A stretch of 6,365 nt of DNA from Saccharicrinis sp041584155 (GTDB lineage: Bacteria > Bacteroidota > Bacteroidia > Bacteroidales > Marinilabiliaceae), in assembly GCA_041584155.1 (NCBI GenBank), contig JBFHEL010000253.1, positions 1 to 6,365 on the forward strand. The letters are read 5' to 3'. The notes under the pieces are model-generated. The model did no database searches. It was not told the origin of the DNA and was given only the letters and a program-made list of their open reading frames with translations. Made by a program: the position numbers and the translations under genes. The stretch's first letter is position 1, and every line of letters begins with the position of its first letter. Shown in pieces: positions 1 to 5,379 of the stretch.

Positions 1-695
1 CTTTCAACATTATCCTCATCCAAAGGCACTGAATAAATCTTCTCTGCATATTGCCCATCAGACAACAGGGACATTTTAACCCAGTTACGTCTTGATGTAA
101 AAAACAACCGATGCTCACCCACCGATGCCAGAGGACTATGGTCATCATACCTTGAATTAACATCACTACCCATATTTGTCACACTCATCTCAATAGGGTT
201 ATTGATGAAAAAATAAGCATTCTGACAAACCTGAATCTCATGCTCTAACTCCTTCTGTAATAAGCTATCCTGAGCTTGCAGATGAGCCATTATATCTTCA
301 TATAAAACTACAGCCTTACGCGGCTGGAGCAACACCTGATAAGCCATTCCCAGCGAAAGTCTTAATTCTGTTCCCAAATAACCCTTCTTTTCTTCAGGAG
401 AAAGGATATCAAGCCCTTTTTTAAAACAAACTACAGCAGTATCTGCTCCGGAGGTAGTATTTAAATAACACAAACCCATATTATACAAAGCATCCAGATC
501 ATTAGGGTTATGCGTTACCATAACCTTAAAAACATCAATGGCCTCTTTGTAATTACCCTGATCTGCAAGATTCATTGCTTTTCTAAAAAGCTTTGCATCC
601 TGATTTGTTATTTTTTCCTGAGCATACCCGACACAACTCCCCCATACGCACAAGGTAAGCAGGCATATCATTTTCATCATCGCCTTTATTAACAT
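1..695 (-). CDS. TPR and PD40 (WD40-like propeller) exported protein, N-terminal part, cut by left window edge
   Basis: The minus strand is open from an ATG at 693-695 to the left edge, giving about 231 codons; the C-terminus is missing. The N-terminus reads as a signal peptide: a hydrophobic stretch (ICLLTLCVWG) and a likely signal peptidase I site after GYA, before QEK. TPR-like helices follow at about residues 31-100 (NLADQGNYKEAIDVF, then LYNMGLCYLN). From about residue 178 there is a PD40-type start (NSRYDDHSPLA, then LFFTSRR). In Bacteroidota this order often continues into more propeller blades, a carboxypeptidase-regulatory domain and an OmpA-like peptidoglycan-binding domain, as in the type IX secretion protein PorE. 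Those parts lie outside the window, so the subfamily is undecided. In-frame ATGs at 680, 677 and 671 are alternative starts; 680 or 677 would give a more typical signal peptide. It is most likely periplasmic or outer-membrane associated. Confidence 0.82.
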   Translation of the reverse strand, partial: MLIKAMMKMICLLTLCVWGSCVGYAQEKITNQDAKLFRKAMNLADQGNYKEAIDVFKVMVTHNPNDLDALYNMGLCYLNTTSGADTAVVCFKKGLDILSPEEKKGYLGTELRLSLGMAYQVLLQPRKAVVLYEDIMAHLQAQDSLLQKELEHEIQVCQNAYFFINNPIEMSVTNMGSDVNSRYDDHSPLASVGEHRLFFTSRRNWVKMSLLSDGQYAEKIYSVPLDEDNVE

Positions 696-759
696 ACTTT
701 TTCTAAGAACAGACTATTGAAAAATTTTATTCTCCGTTATATATAATGATTATTTACCG

Positions 760-789
760 CAAAGATACCACTTTACATCATACTTCAAA
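760..789 (-). promoter_or_regulatory. Bacteroidota-type promoter candidate for the TPR/PD40 gene
   Basis: Read on the minus strand, TATCTTTG at 767-760 is an exact match to the Bacteroidota -7 element TAnnTTTG. TTTG at 789-786 matches the -33 element, with an 18-base spacer. Transcription would begin near 753-755, giving a leader of roughly 60 bases before the ATG at 695. Both elements match the consensus, which makes this the best promoter in the window, but no start site has been measured. Confidence 0.6.
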
Positions 790-847
790 TGACTATCATC
801 TGCATATTTTAGAGTTATCTATTGAGTACGAAATGATTATGCGATAG

Positions 848-884
848 GTTGTAAATTTTACAACAAATAAGGATTTTTTACAAC
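848..884. repeat. Perfect palindrome plus a third half-site (GTTGTAAA / TTTACAAC)
   Basis: GTTGTAAA at 848-855 and TTTACAAC at 857-864 form a perfect 8-base inverted repeat around one central T. A third copy, TTTACAAC, lies at 877-884, exactly 20 bases (about two helical turns) from the second. Including the flanking base, GGTTGTAAA (847-855) and TTTACAACC (877-885) match over 9 bases. The element sits roughly 95-130 bases upstream of the predicted start of TPR/PD40 transcription, so a dimeric regulator site is plausible. It lacks a T-run next to a GC-rich stem and is unlikely to be a terminator. Confidence 0.55.
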
Positions 885-998
885 CAACGAACAAAATAAG
901 ATGATGAACACATAACTGTGCCGGATAAAAAATAACCTGTTTACTCACAAAGAAGAAGCTGAGAAAAAAACAAAACTCAGTTATAACATTTATTCTAA

Positions 999-1697
999 TT
1001 AAGCTTTATCTTTTAAAACATAACCAACCGTCGGGATACTCTCGATACTTATTGAAGTATCTGATTTAAGATATTTACGAATTTTAGCAATGAAAACATC
1101 CAAACTACGACTATTAAAATAATCATTGTCGCCCCATAAAGTATTTAAGATATCATCCCGCTTAACCACCTCATTTATTCTGCTGGCCAGCATATGAAGT
1201 ACATCATTTTCCTTTTGAGTAAGTCGTTTCGACAGGTCTTTATTTTTCAATAACAGGTTTTTAGGATCAAACTCAAAACTTCCTACATTCAACACTTTAC
1301 CTGCAAACACTTCACCTTCCATGTTTTTACATCGTAACAACACGGCATTTATACGGCACAACAATTCATCCTCATCAAAGGGTTTTACAATATAATCATC
1401 CACACCAATCCGAAAGCCTTTTATTTTATCTTCCTTAAGTGTTTTAGCAGTTAAAAATATAATGGGTACTTTTTTATCTTTCTGACGAATAGATTCCGCT
1501 ATAGAAAATCCATCCATTCCGGGCAACATCACATCGAGCAGACAAAAATCAAAAGAATAATTATTAAACGCTTTAAGCCCGGAAATACCATCTTTATATA
1601 ATTTCACATCAAAACCATTGCATTCCAGAAATTCCACCAAGAGAAAACCCATACTTGTATCGTCTTCAACCAGAAGAATTCTTTTAGCTATATCCAT
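999..1697 (-). CDS. OmpR-family response regulator (RprY-like), receiver plus winged-helix DNA-binding domain
   Basis: This is a full-length 232-residue cytoplasmic transcription factor, the normal size for OmpR/PhoB regulators. The receiver domain spans about residues 5-120. It shows the acidic pocket E11-D12-D13, phospho-acceptor D55 (LLDVMLPGMDGF), T83 in FLTAKTLKEDKI and K105 in VKPF. The C-terminal winged helix (about 130-230) shows LTQKENDVLHML, the recognition region SRSLDVFIAKIRKYL and the terminal hairpin IPTVGYVL. The FLTAKTLKED segment and overall layout resemble Bacteroides RprY, so RprY-like is my best family label from memory. The gene lies 32 bases downstream of the kinase gene on the same strand with no promoter visible between, so the two should form a phosphorelay pair in one operon. 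The ATG at 1695-1697 directly precedes the canonical first strand (RILLVEDD); no Shine-Dalgarno site is visible. Its likely target sites are the repeats upstream of the operon. Confidence 0.93.
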   Translation of the reverse strand: MDIAKRILLVEDDTSMGFLLVEFLECNGFDVKLYKDGISGLKAFNNYSFDFCLLDVMLPGMDGFSIAESIRQKDKKVPIIFLTAKTLKEDKIKGFRIGVDDYIVKPFDEDELLCRINAVLLRCKNMEGEVFAGKVLNVGSFEFDPKNLLLKNKDLSKRLTQKENDVLHMLASRINEVVKRDDILNTLWGDNDYFNSRSLDVFIAKIRKYLKSDTSISIESIPTVGYVLKDKA

Positions 1698-1729
1698 AAA
1701 AACATTATTTTGACGATTAATATTTACTA

Positions 1730-2968
1730 TTACTTTACATTAAACTTAAGAGTAAAAACACTGCCTTTATTTAATTCACTCTTCACTTCAACAGTACCTC
1801 TATGCCTATCCATTACATTTTTAACAAAATCAAGTCCCAAACCAAAACCCTTCGTGTCATGCACATTACCTGAGGAAACACGATAATATTTTTGAAATAT
1901 ATTTGAAAACTCATTAGCCGAAATACCTATACCATTATCTGCAATAGAAACCAACAATTGCTTATTTTCATTTTTAGTTGAAATGGTAACCTGAGGGGCA
2001 TTTCCATTAGTATATTTTACGGCATTATCCAATAAATTAGCTATTGCATGACGCAAATAGGTATATTCTCCTTTCAACATACAATTCGTTGCATCAAGAT
2101 AAAAAGCTACAGTCCCTCCTTGTTCTGTAACCTGAGGAATAATATCACTAACACAGTCTCTCACCAGAGCATGAACATCAACATATTCCAGTTCTGCTTT
2201 TACGGTTTCCATGGTAGCCACCTTAAGAATATCCTGCACATGACCTGCGAGTTTATTATTTTCATTGTGTATTAGTTGGGCATATTCTTCTATTTTACTT
2301 TCATTTCCACTTCCTATTTTCTTTTTAATTAAACCGGATGCAAACCGAACATTGGCAATAGGCGTTTGAAACTCGTGCACCATATTATCAATAAAATCCT
2401 TCGTATTCAACAAGATCGCTTTCTTTTTATTAAATAGGCGATACGTAATGAAAAAAGAGGTCATTACAAAAAGAATGGCGGCTATTGACAGGTAAAAAAG
2501 AGTACCCAGCTGAGCAAATAAAAACTTGCTTTGTTCCGGAAATTCAATAACCAACTTGATTCCATTCTGAGCCAAAAGACCATTTAACGACTGCTCATAA
2601 CACGAAATACATACCTTACCTTTCTTTTCCTCGTGTTCATTAACAAACTCAAAACGATAATCCAGATTGATTTTATGCAAATACAGGTTAGACTGGATAA
2701 TACTATCTACCTTCTGAAAATTTAAACACTGCAGATCTTCGGAACACGGATTTCCACAGATATAATTATGCATATTATTACACAGACTTGCTTCACGGGC
2801 AATTTCATTGCGCGCCTCTCGCAAGGCCAGAACAACACGGTGATTAAAATGTTTCTCTTCGAGTTTACCTGCTTTAACTATAAACAAAACCTGTATAACT
2901 ACCAGCGATATCAATACCACAAAAGTAACTACAGCCAACCATCCCTGCTTATCTATCATCTTAATCAT
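1730..2968 (-). CDS. Membrane sensor histidine kinase (RprX-like) with a six-cysteine periplasmic domain
   Basis: This 412-residue kinase has TM1 at about residues 10-31, a periplasmic loop at 32-153 and TM2 at about 154-176. Only about 20 residues separate TM2 from the H-box, so there is no HAMP domain. The H-box is FIDNMVHEFQTPIANV with phospho-acceptor H198, the HEFxTP form common in Bacteroidota. The ATPase domain has the N-box NLLDNAVKYT (N315), G1 DNGIGI (344-349), F-box FQKYYRV and G2 GFGLGL (374-379), so all catalytic boxes are intact. The loop holds six cysteines: C63, C71, C75, C81, and the pair C120/C123 in CISC. With so short a loop this looks like a redox or metal-responsive sensor, but the ligand is unknown. 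It should phosphorylate the regulator encoded 32 bases downstream. The start at 2966-2968 is supported by TM1 following closely; M4 (2957-2959) is an alternative. Confidence 0.93.
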   Translation of the reverse strand: MIKMIDKQGWLAVVTFVVLISLVVIQVLFIVKAGKLEEKHFNHRVVLALREARNEIAREASLCNNMHNYICGNPCSEDLQCLNFQKVDSIIQSNLYLHKINLDYRFEFVNEHEEKKGKVCISCYEQSLNGLLAQNGIKLVIEFPEQSKFLFAQLGTLFYLSIAAILFVMTSFFITYRLFNKKKAILLNTKDFIDNMVHEFQTPIANVRFASGLIKKKIGSGNESKIEEYAQLIHNENNKLAGHVQDILKVATMETVKAELEYVDVHALVRDCVSDIIPQVTEQGGTVAFYLDATNCMLKGEYTYLRHAIANLLDNAVKYTNGNAPQVTISTKNENKQLLVSIADNGIGISANEFSNIFQKYYRVSSGNVHDTKGFGLGLDFVKNVMDRHRGTVEVKSELNKGSVFTLKFNVK

Positions 2969-3008
2969 TAAACAAATCTATTTCTTTATTGTTTTAATTT
3001 CTAAGCGC

Positions 3009-3035
3009 CAAAAATATAAATTTATTAAGTAACAA
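3009..3035 (-). promoter_or_regulatory. Promoter candidate for the kinase/regulator operon
   Basis: On the minus strand TATTTTTG at 3016-3009 is an exact TAnnTTTG -7 match. TTG at 3035-3033 could be the -33 element, with a rather short 16-base spacer. Transcription would start near 3003, leaving a leader of about 34 bases before the kinase ATG. The -33 element lies inside the centre of the inverted repeat at 3024-3045, so a protein bound there could block or recruit polymerase. Confidence 0.45.
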
Positions 3036-3045
3036 TTTACTTAAT
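3024..3045. repeat. Long inverted repeat, operator candidate in the divergent region
   Basis: ATTAAGTAA at 3024-3032 and TTACTTAAT at 3037-3045 are perfect 9-base inverted arms around the spacer CAAT (3033-3036). It covers the candidate -33 element of the kinase operon promoter and its right end overlaps the first of three direct repeats at 3044-3073. No T-run follows, so an operator is more likely than a terminator. The arms are AT-rich, which lowers the weight of the match. Confidence 0.45.
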
Positions 3046-3073
3046 TAACAAGTCATTAACACGGATTAACAAG
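3044..3073. promoter_or_regulatory. Three phased direct repeats, candidate binding array for the response regulator
   Basis: ATTAACAAG occurs at 3044-3052, ATTAACACG at 3055-3063 and ATTAACAAG at 3065-3073. Spacings are 11 and 10 bases, about one helical turn each, so all copies face the same side of the DNA. OmpR-family regulators typically bind direct repeats with 10-11-base periodicity upstream of the -33/-35 region. The array ends about 44 bases before the predicted start of the Cys-rich gene transcript and lies about 41-70 bases upstream of the predicted operon start, so it could serve both promoters. Confidence 0.5.
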
Positions 3074-3103
3074 GGAATAACACATATTCTATAAAAATCA
3101 CAT

Positions 3104-3111
3104 AATATTTG
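3104..3111 (+). promoter_or_regulatory. Weak -7 element candidate for the Cys-rich peptide gene
   Basis: AATATTTG differs from the Bacteroidota -7 consensus TAnnTTTG only at the first base. No TTTG or TTG is visible 17-22 bases upstream. A weak promoter of this kind next to a direct-repeat array fits an activator-dependent gene. The predicted start would be near 3117, leaving a leader of about 38 bases. Confidence 0.3.
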
Positions 3112-3154
3112 TAAACAACAATAATTATCAACTAATAAATTAAAATTTAACATT

Positions 3155-3370
3155 ATGAAGAAATCAATTGCTGTATCATTTTTATTTTTATTTATGTTAG
3201 CTATCGCATCACCTGTAATGGCTGCAGACAATATTCAGGAACCTGAAAAAACCGAAAAGAAAGCCGAAAAGAAAGCATGCTGTTCTGAGAAAAAGGAAGC
3301 TTGTTCCGAGAAAAAAGAATGTACTAAAGAAAAGAAAGCAGAATGCAAAAAAGAATGCAGCAAGAAATAA
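3155..3370 (+). CDS. Small exported Cys/Lys/Glu-rich peptide of unknown function
   Basis: This is a 71-residue protein with a clear signal peptide: MKKS, a hydrophobic core (FLFLFMLAIA) and a cleavage site after SPVMA or SPVMAA. The mature part of about 47 residues is almost entirely Lys, Glu, Ala and Cys, with six cysteines at 42, 43, 50, 56, 64 and 68. At 100 degrees per residue all six fall within an arc of about 140 degrees, so a helix would carry a thiol face. The CSEKKE unit is repeated (residues 43-48 and 50-55) as a 21-base near-repeat in the DNA. I do not recognise a named family. It could bind metal, buffer periplasmic thiols or be a stress peptide; these are guesses from composition. 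It is divergent from the Cys-sensor kinase operon and has its own strong terminator, both of which support a real gene. The start is preceded by A/T-rich sequence without a Shine-Dalgarno site. Confidence 0.85.
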   Translation: MKKSIAVSFLFLFMLAIASPVMAADNIQEPEKTEKKAEKKACCSEKKEACSEKKECTKEKKAECKKECSKK

Positions 3371-3392
3371 GTTGCATATCATAAATCATAAC

Positions 3393-3433
3393 AAAACCGC
3401 ATGTACAACAATTTACACATGCGGTTTTTTTTT
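3393..3433 (+). terminator. Strong rho-independent terminator of the Cys-rich peptide gene
   Basis: AAAACCGCATGT at 3393-3404 pairs perfectly over 12 bases with ACATGCGGTTTT at 3417-3428, with a 12-base loop, and the T-run continues to 3433 (nine T in all). It lies 22 bases after the stop codon at 3368-3370. It isolates the small gene from the kinase gene that starts at 3478. Confidence 0.93.
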
Positions 3434-3447
3434 ATCATATTATAATG

Positions 3448-3455
3448 TACTTTTG
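3448..3455 (+). promoter_or_regulatory. -7 promoter element candidate for the TPR-LytS-type kinase gene
   Basis: TACTTTTG is an exact TAnnTTTG match. An 18-base spacer would place the -33 element at 3426-3429, inside the terminator T-run (TTTT instead of TTTG), so the -33 half is poor. The start would be near 3461-3463, giving a very short leader of about 15-17 bases before the ATG at 3478. Confidence 0.45.
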
Positions 3456-3477
3456 ATCATGTCAATTAATCAGACCA

Positions 3478-5379
3478 ATGAGTACATTTTATAAAATCCC
3501 TTTCACCCTCAGTCTTTTCGTATTTTGTCAGTTCACATTTGCCGATAGCTCCAATCAAATTACAAAAGAGCTGGAAAACACTTTTGGCGACGAACGTCTC
3601 GAAAAACTCAATCAAATAGCTACAGAAGTAGCTCCCAGCAACCCGGATCTTGCCGAAGACCTATCTCTTAAATTACTAAAACTCTCGAACAAAAAGGATT
3701 ACAGATACAAAGGACTGGGATACTATAATCTGGGAGAAGCCTATTTTTACAAAGAAAAGTACCATGATGCCTTAAACTCCTACCAACAGGCGGAACCCTA
3801 TTTTATACTTACCAAAGACAGCACACACATAGCTGCCAACTACAGCAACATGGCCCTGATCCATTATTATAATGCGAATTACACGGAATCATTAAATCTT
3901 TATGAGAAAAGTTTACATATAGAGACTCTAACCAATGACAGTATAGGGATGGCTCAATCCTATCAAAACATTGCTTTAATCTTCGGCAACCGCAATAAAT
4001 TTGAAATACAACGCTCCTTTTTTCAAAAAGCACTGGATATATACCTCCTATTAGATGATAAAAAATCAGTAGCTGATATTTTACTCAATCTTGGAGTTGC
4101 TGCCACTAGACTTAATGATTACGCCAGTACCCTTAAATACTATAACGAAGCCTTAAAAACATATCAACATTTAAACGACAGTAACAGAATAGCATCGGTA
4201 CGGTACAATCTGGGTTGTTTATACCTAAAAACAAAGGATTACTCAAAGGCCAATGAATATTTCACAGAAGCCTCCTTAATCTTTGAAAAATTAGGAGACA
4301 AAACAGGTTTGATTCATACATACACTGGCAAGGGAGATATATTAGCAGCACAAGGGCAAAAGAATGCTGCCATCGAAATGTACATGCAGTGTGAAACATT
4401 AAACAAAGAAGTAGGTTTATTAGAGCCTCAAATGAATAATTTATACAGCCTGTTTAAAACCTATAAAGAAATTGGGGAATCAGAAAACGCATTAAGAGTA
4501 TTAGAAGATTATTTGATAATAAAGGATAGTATATACAACACAGAACAGAACAACAAAATACTTGAGCTTGAAAACAAATATAAATTTCAGAAAAGCCAGA
4601 ATGAAGTAAGTAAACTAAGTGCCCGCAACCGCCTTTACGTGATTTTTATCTCTATCATCCTGTTTCTTCTAATCATTGCCCTTATATATGGCATCTATTT
4701 CTTCCGCACAAAAAGACTTAATGAAAAACAACGTTTGCTGCAGCTGGAACAAAAGGTATTGCGTACCCAAATGAACCCTCACTTTATCTTCAATTCACTT
4801 TCTGCCATTCAATGTTATATACTCGACAACAAAACCTTTGATGCCGTTGACTTTCTAGCCGATTTTGCAGGACTCATGCGACTGGTATTACAAAACTCTC
4901 AATACGAATATATTACACTCAACGAAGAACGAGAAATACTGGAACACTATATTTCACTCCAGAACAGAAGGTTTGGTGACACCATTCAATATCAAATAAA
5001 GATAGATGAATACTTGAATAACAGAACAATTATGATACCTCCAATGCTTGCTCAACCGTTTATTGAAAACTCATTTGAACATGGAGAACTTTACAAAAAA
5101 GAAAATAGCAAAATAACAGTCCGCTTCGAACGGAAGGCTAATAAGCTATACTATTGCATAGAGGATAATGGAATAGGGTATGATATTACGAAAGCAAAAC
5201 AATCCAAAACTTCAAAAAAGCACAAGTCTTTAGCATTACAGATTACTAAAGAACGCCTTAAACTAATTAACAGAAGTAACAACAACGGTAAGGTTCATTT
5301 AAAGGTAGAAGACAGAAACAAATACGGAGAAGAGGGTACGCGGGTAGAGTTCACTATTCCCTTAATAGAGAAGAACTAA
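3478..5379 (+). CDS. Sensor histidine kinase of the LytS/YehU type with a periplasmic TPR domain
   Basis: This 633-residue protein begins with a signal peptide (hydrophobic FTLSLFVFCQFTFA, likely cut after residue 22). Seven TPR-like repeats follow, from about residue 80 to 350. Equivalent residues recur every 40 positions (YNLG at 83, then SNMA, QNIA, LNLG, YNLG, TGKG, YSLF). A charged coiled-coil-like stretch (about 355-384) leads to one transmembrane helix at about 386-409 and a second helix (410-431). The catalytic part has the His_kinase motif QMNPHFIFNSL with H435, the N-box QPFIENSFEHG (N531) and G1 EDNGIGYD (563-569). The last box reads HKSLALQITKERL (582-594), without the GxG seen in classical kinases; related families also vary here. 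The TPR domain should be outside the cytoplasmic membrane and sense a protein or peptide. Such kinases usually signal to a LytTR-domain regulator, but none is in the window. The promoter at 3448 and the preceding terminator suggest it is transcribed alone. Confidence 0.92.
   Translation: MSTFYKIPFTLSLFVFCQFTFADSSNQITKELENTFGDERLEKLNQIATEVAPSNPDLAEDLSLKLLKLSNKKDYRYKGLGYYNLGEAYFYKEKYHDALNSYQQAEPYFILTKDSTHIAANYSNMALIHYYNANYTESLNLYEKSLHIETLTNDSIGMAQSYQNIALIFGNRNKFEIQRSFFQKALDIYLLLDDKKSVADILLNLGVAATRLNDYASTLKYYNEALKTYQHLNDSNRIASVRYNLGCLYLKTKDYSKANEYFTEASLIFEKLGDKTGLIHTYTGKGDILAAQGQKNAAIEMYMQCETLNKEVGLLEPQMNNLYSLFKTYKEIGESENALRVLEDYLIIKDSIYNTEQNNKILELENKYKFQKSQNEVSKLSARNRLYVIFISIILFLLIIALIYGIYFFRTKRLNEKQRLLQLEQKVLRTQMNPHFIFNSLSAIQCYILDNKTFDAVDFLADFAGLMRLVLQNSQYEYITLNEEREILEHYISLQNRRFGDTIQYQIKIDEYLNNRTIMIPPMLAQPFIENSFEHGELYKKENSKITVRFERKANKLYYCIEDNGIGYDITKAKQSKTSKKHKSLALQITKERLKLINRSNNNGKVHLKVEDRNKYGEEGTRVEFTIPLIEKN

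Larger units (their letters stand above)
696..998. other. Intergenic region between the response regulator gene and the TPR/PD40 gene
   Basis: No credible gene is present in this stretch of about 300 bases. Both flanking genes are on the minus strand, so it is the 3' side of the regulator gene and the 5' side of the TPR/PD40 gene. It holds a promoter-like pair at 760-789 and a palindrome plus extra half-site at 848-884. No convincing intrinsic terminator follows the regulator gene. The only hairpin there (957-963 with 976-982, one G-T pair) has a 12-base loop and no following T-run on the minus strand. Confidence 0.7.

Noticed and set aside
629..680. Lipoprotein signal in the TPR/PD40 protein
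   Set aside because: The cysteines in LCVWGSC lack a proper lipobox (W at -3), while GYA before QEK is a good signal peptidase I site.
510..692. Plus-strand open frame of 60 codons
   Set aside because: It is antisense to the TPR/PD40 gene, whose minus-strand frame is open over the whole stretch and has recognisable TPR and PD40 motifs. The plus-strand translation has no family resemblance.
957..982. Hairpin after the response regulator gene as a terminator
   Set aside because: The stem is about 7 pairs with one G-T pair and a 12-base loop, and on the minus strand it is followed by CTTCTTCTTTG, not a T-run.
2048..2275. Plus-strand open frame inside the sensor kinase gene
   Set aside because: It is antisense to the conserved ATPase domain; composition is typical of a shadow frame.
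2768..2971. Plus-strand open frame at the 5' end of the kinase gene
   Set aside because: It is antisense to TM1 and the periplasmic loop of the kinase and has no recognisable domain.
3108..3116. TTGTAAA upstream of the Cys-rich gene as another copy of the GTTGTAAA half-site
   Set aside because: Only seven bases match and such words are frequent in AT-rich DNA; there is no second half-site at a consistent spacing.
3037..3231. Minus-strand open frame in the divergent intergenic region
   Set aside because: It overlaps the signal peptide of the Cys-rich gene in antisense and the operator-like repeats; it has no domain or start signal.
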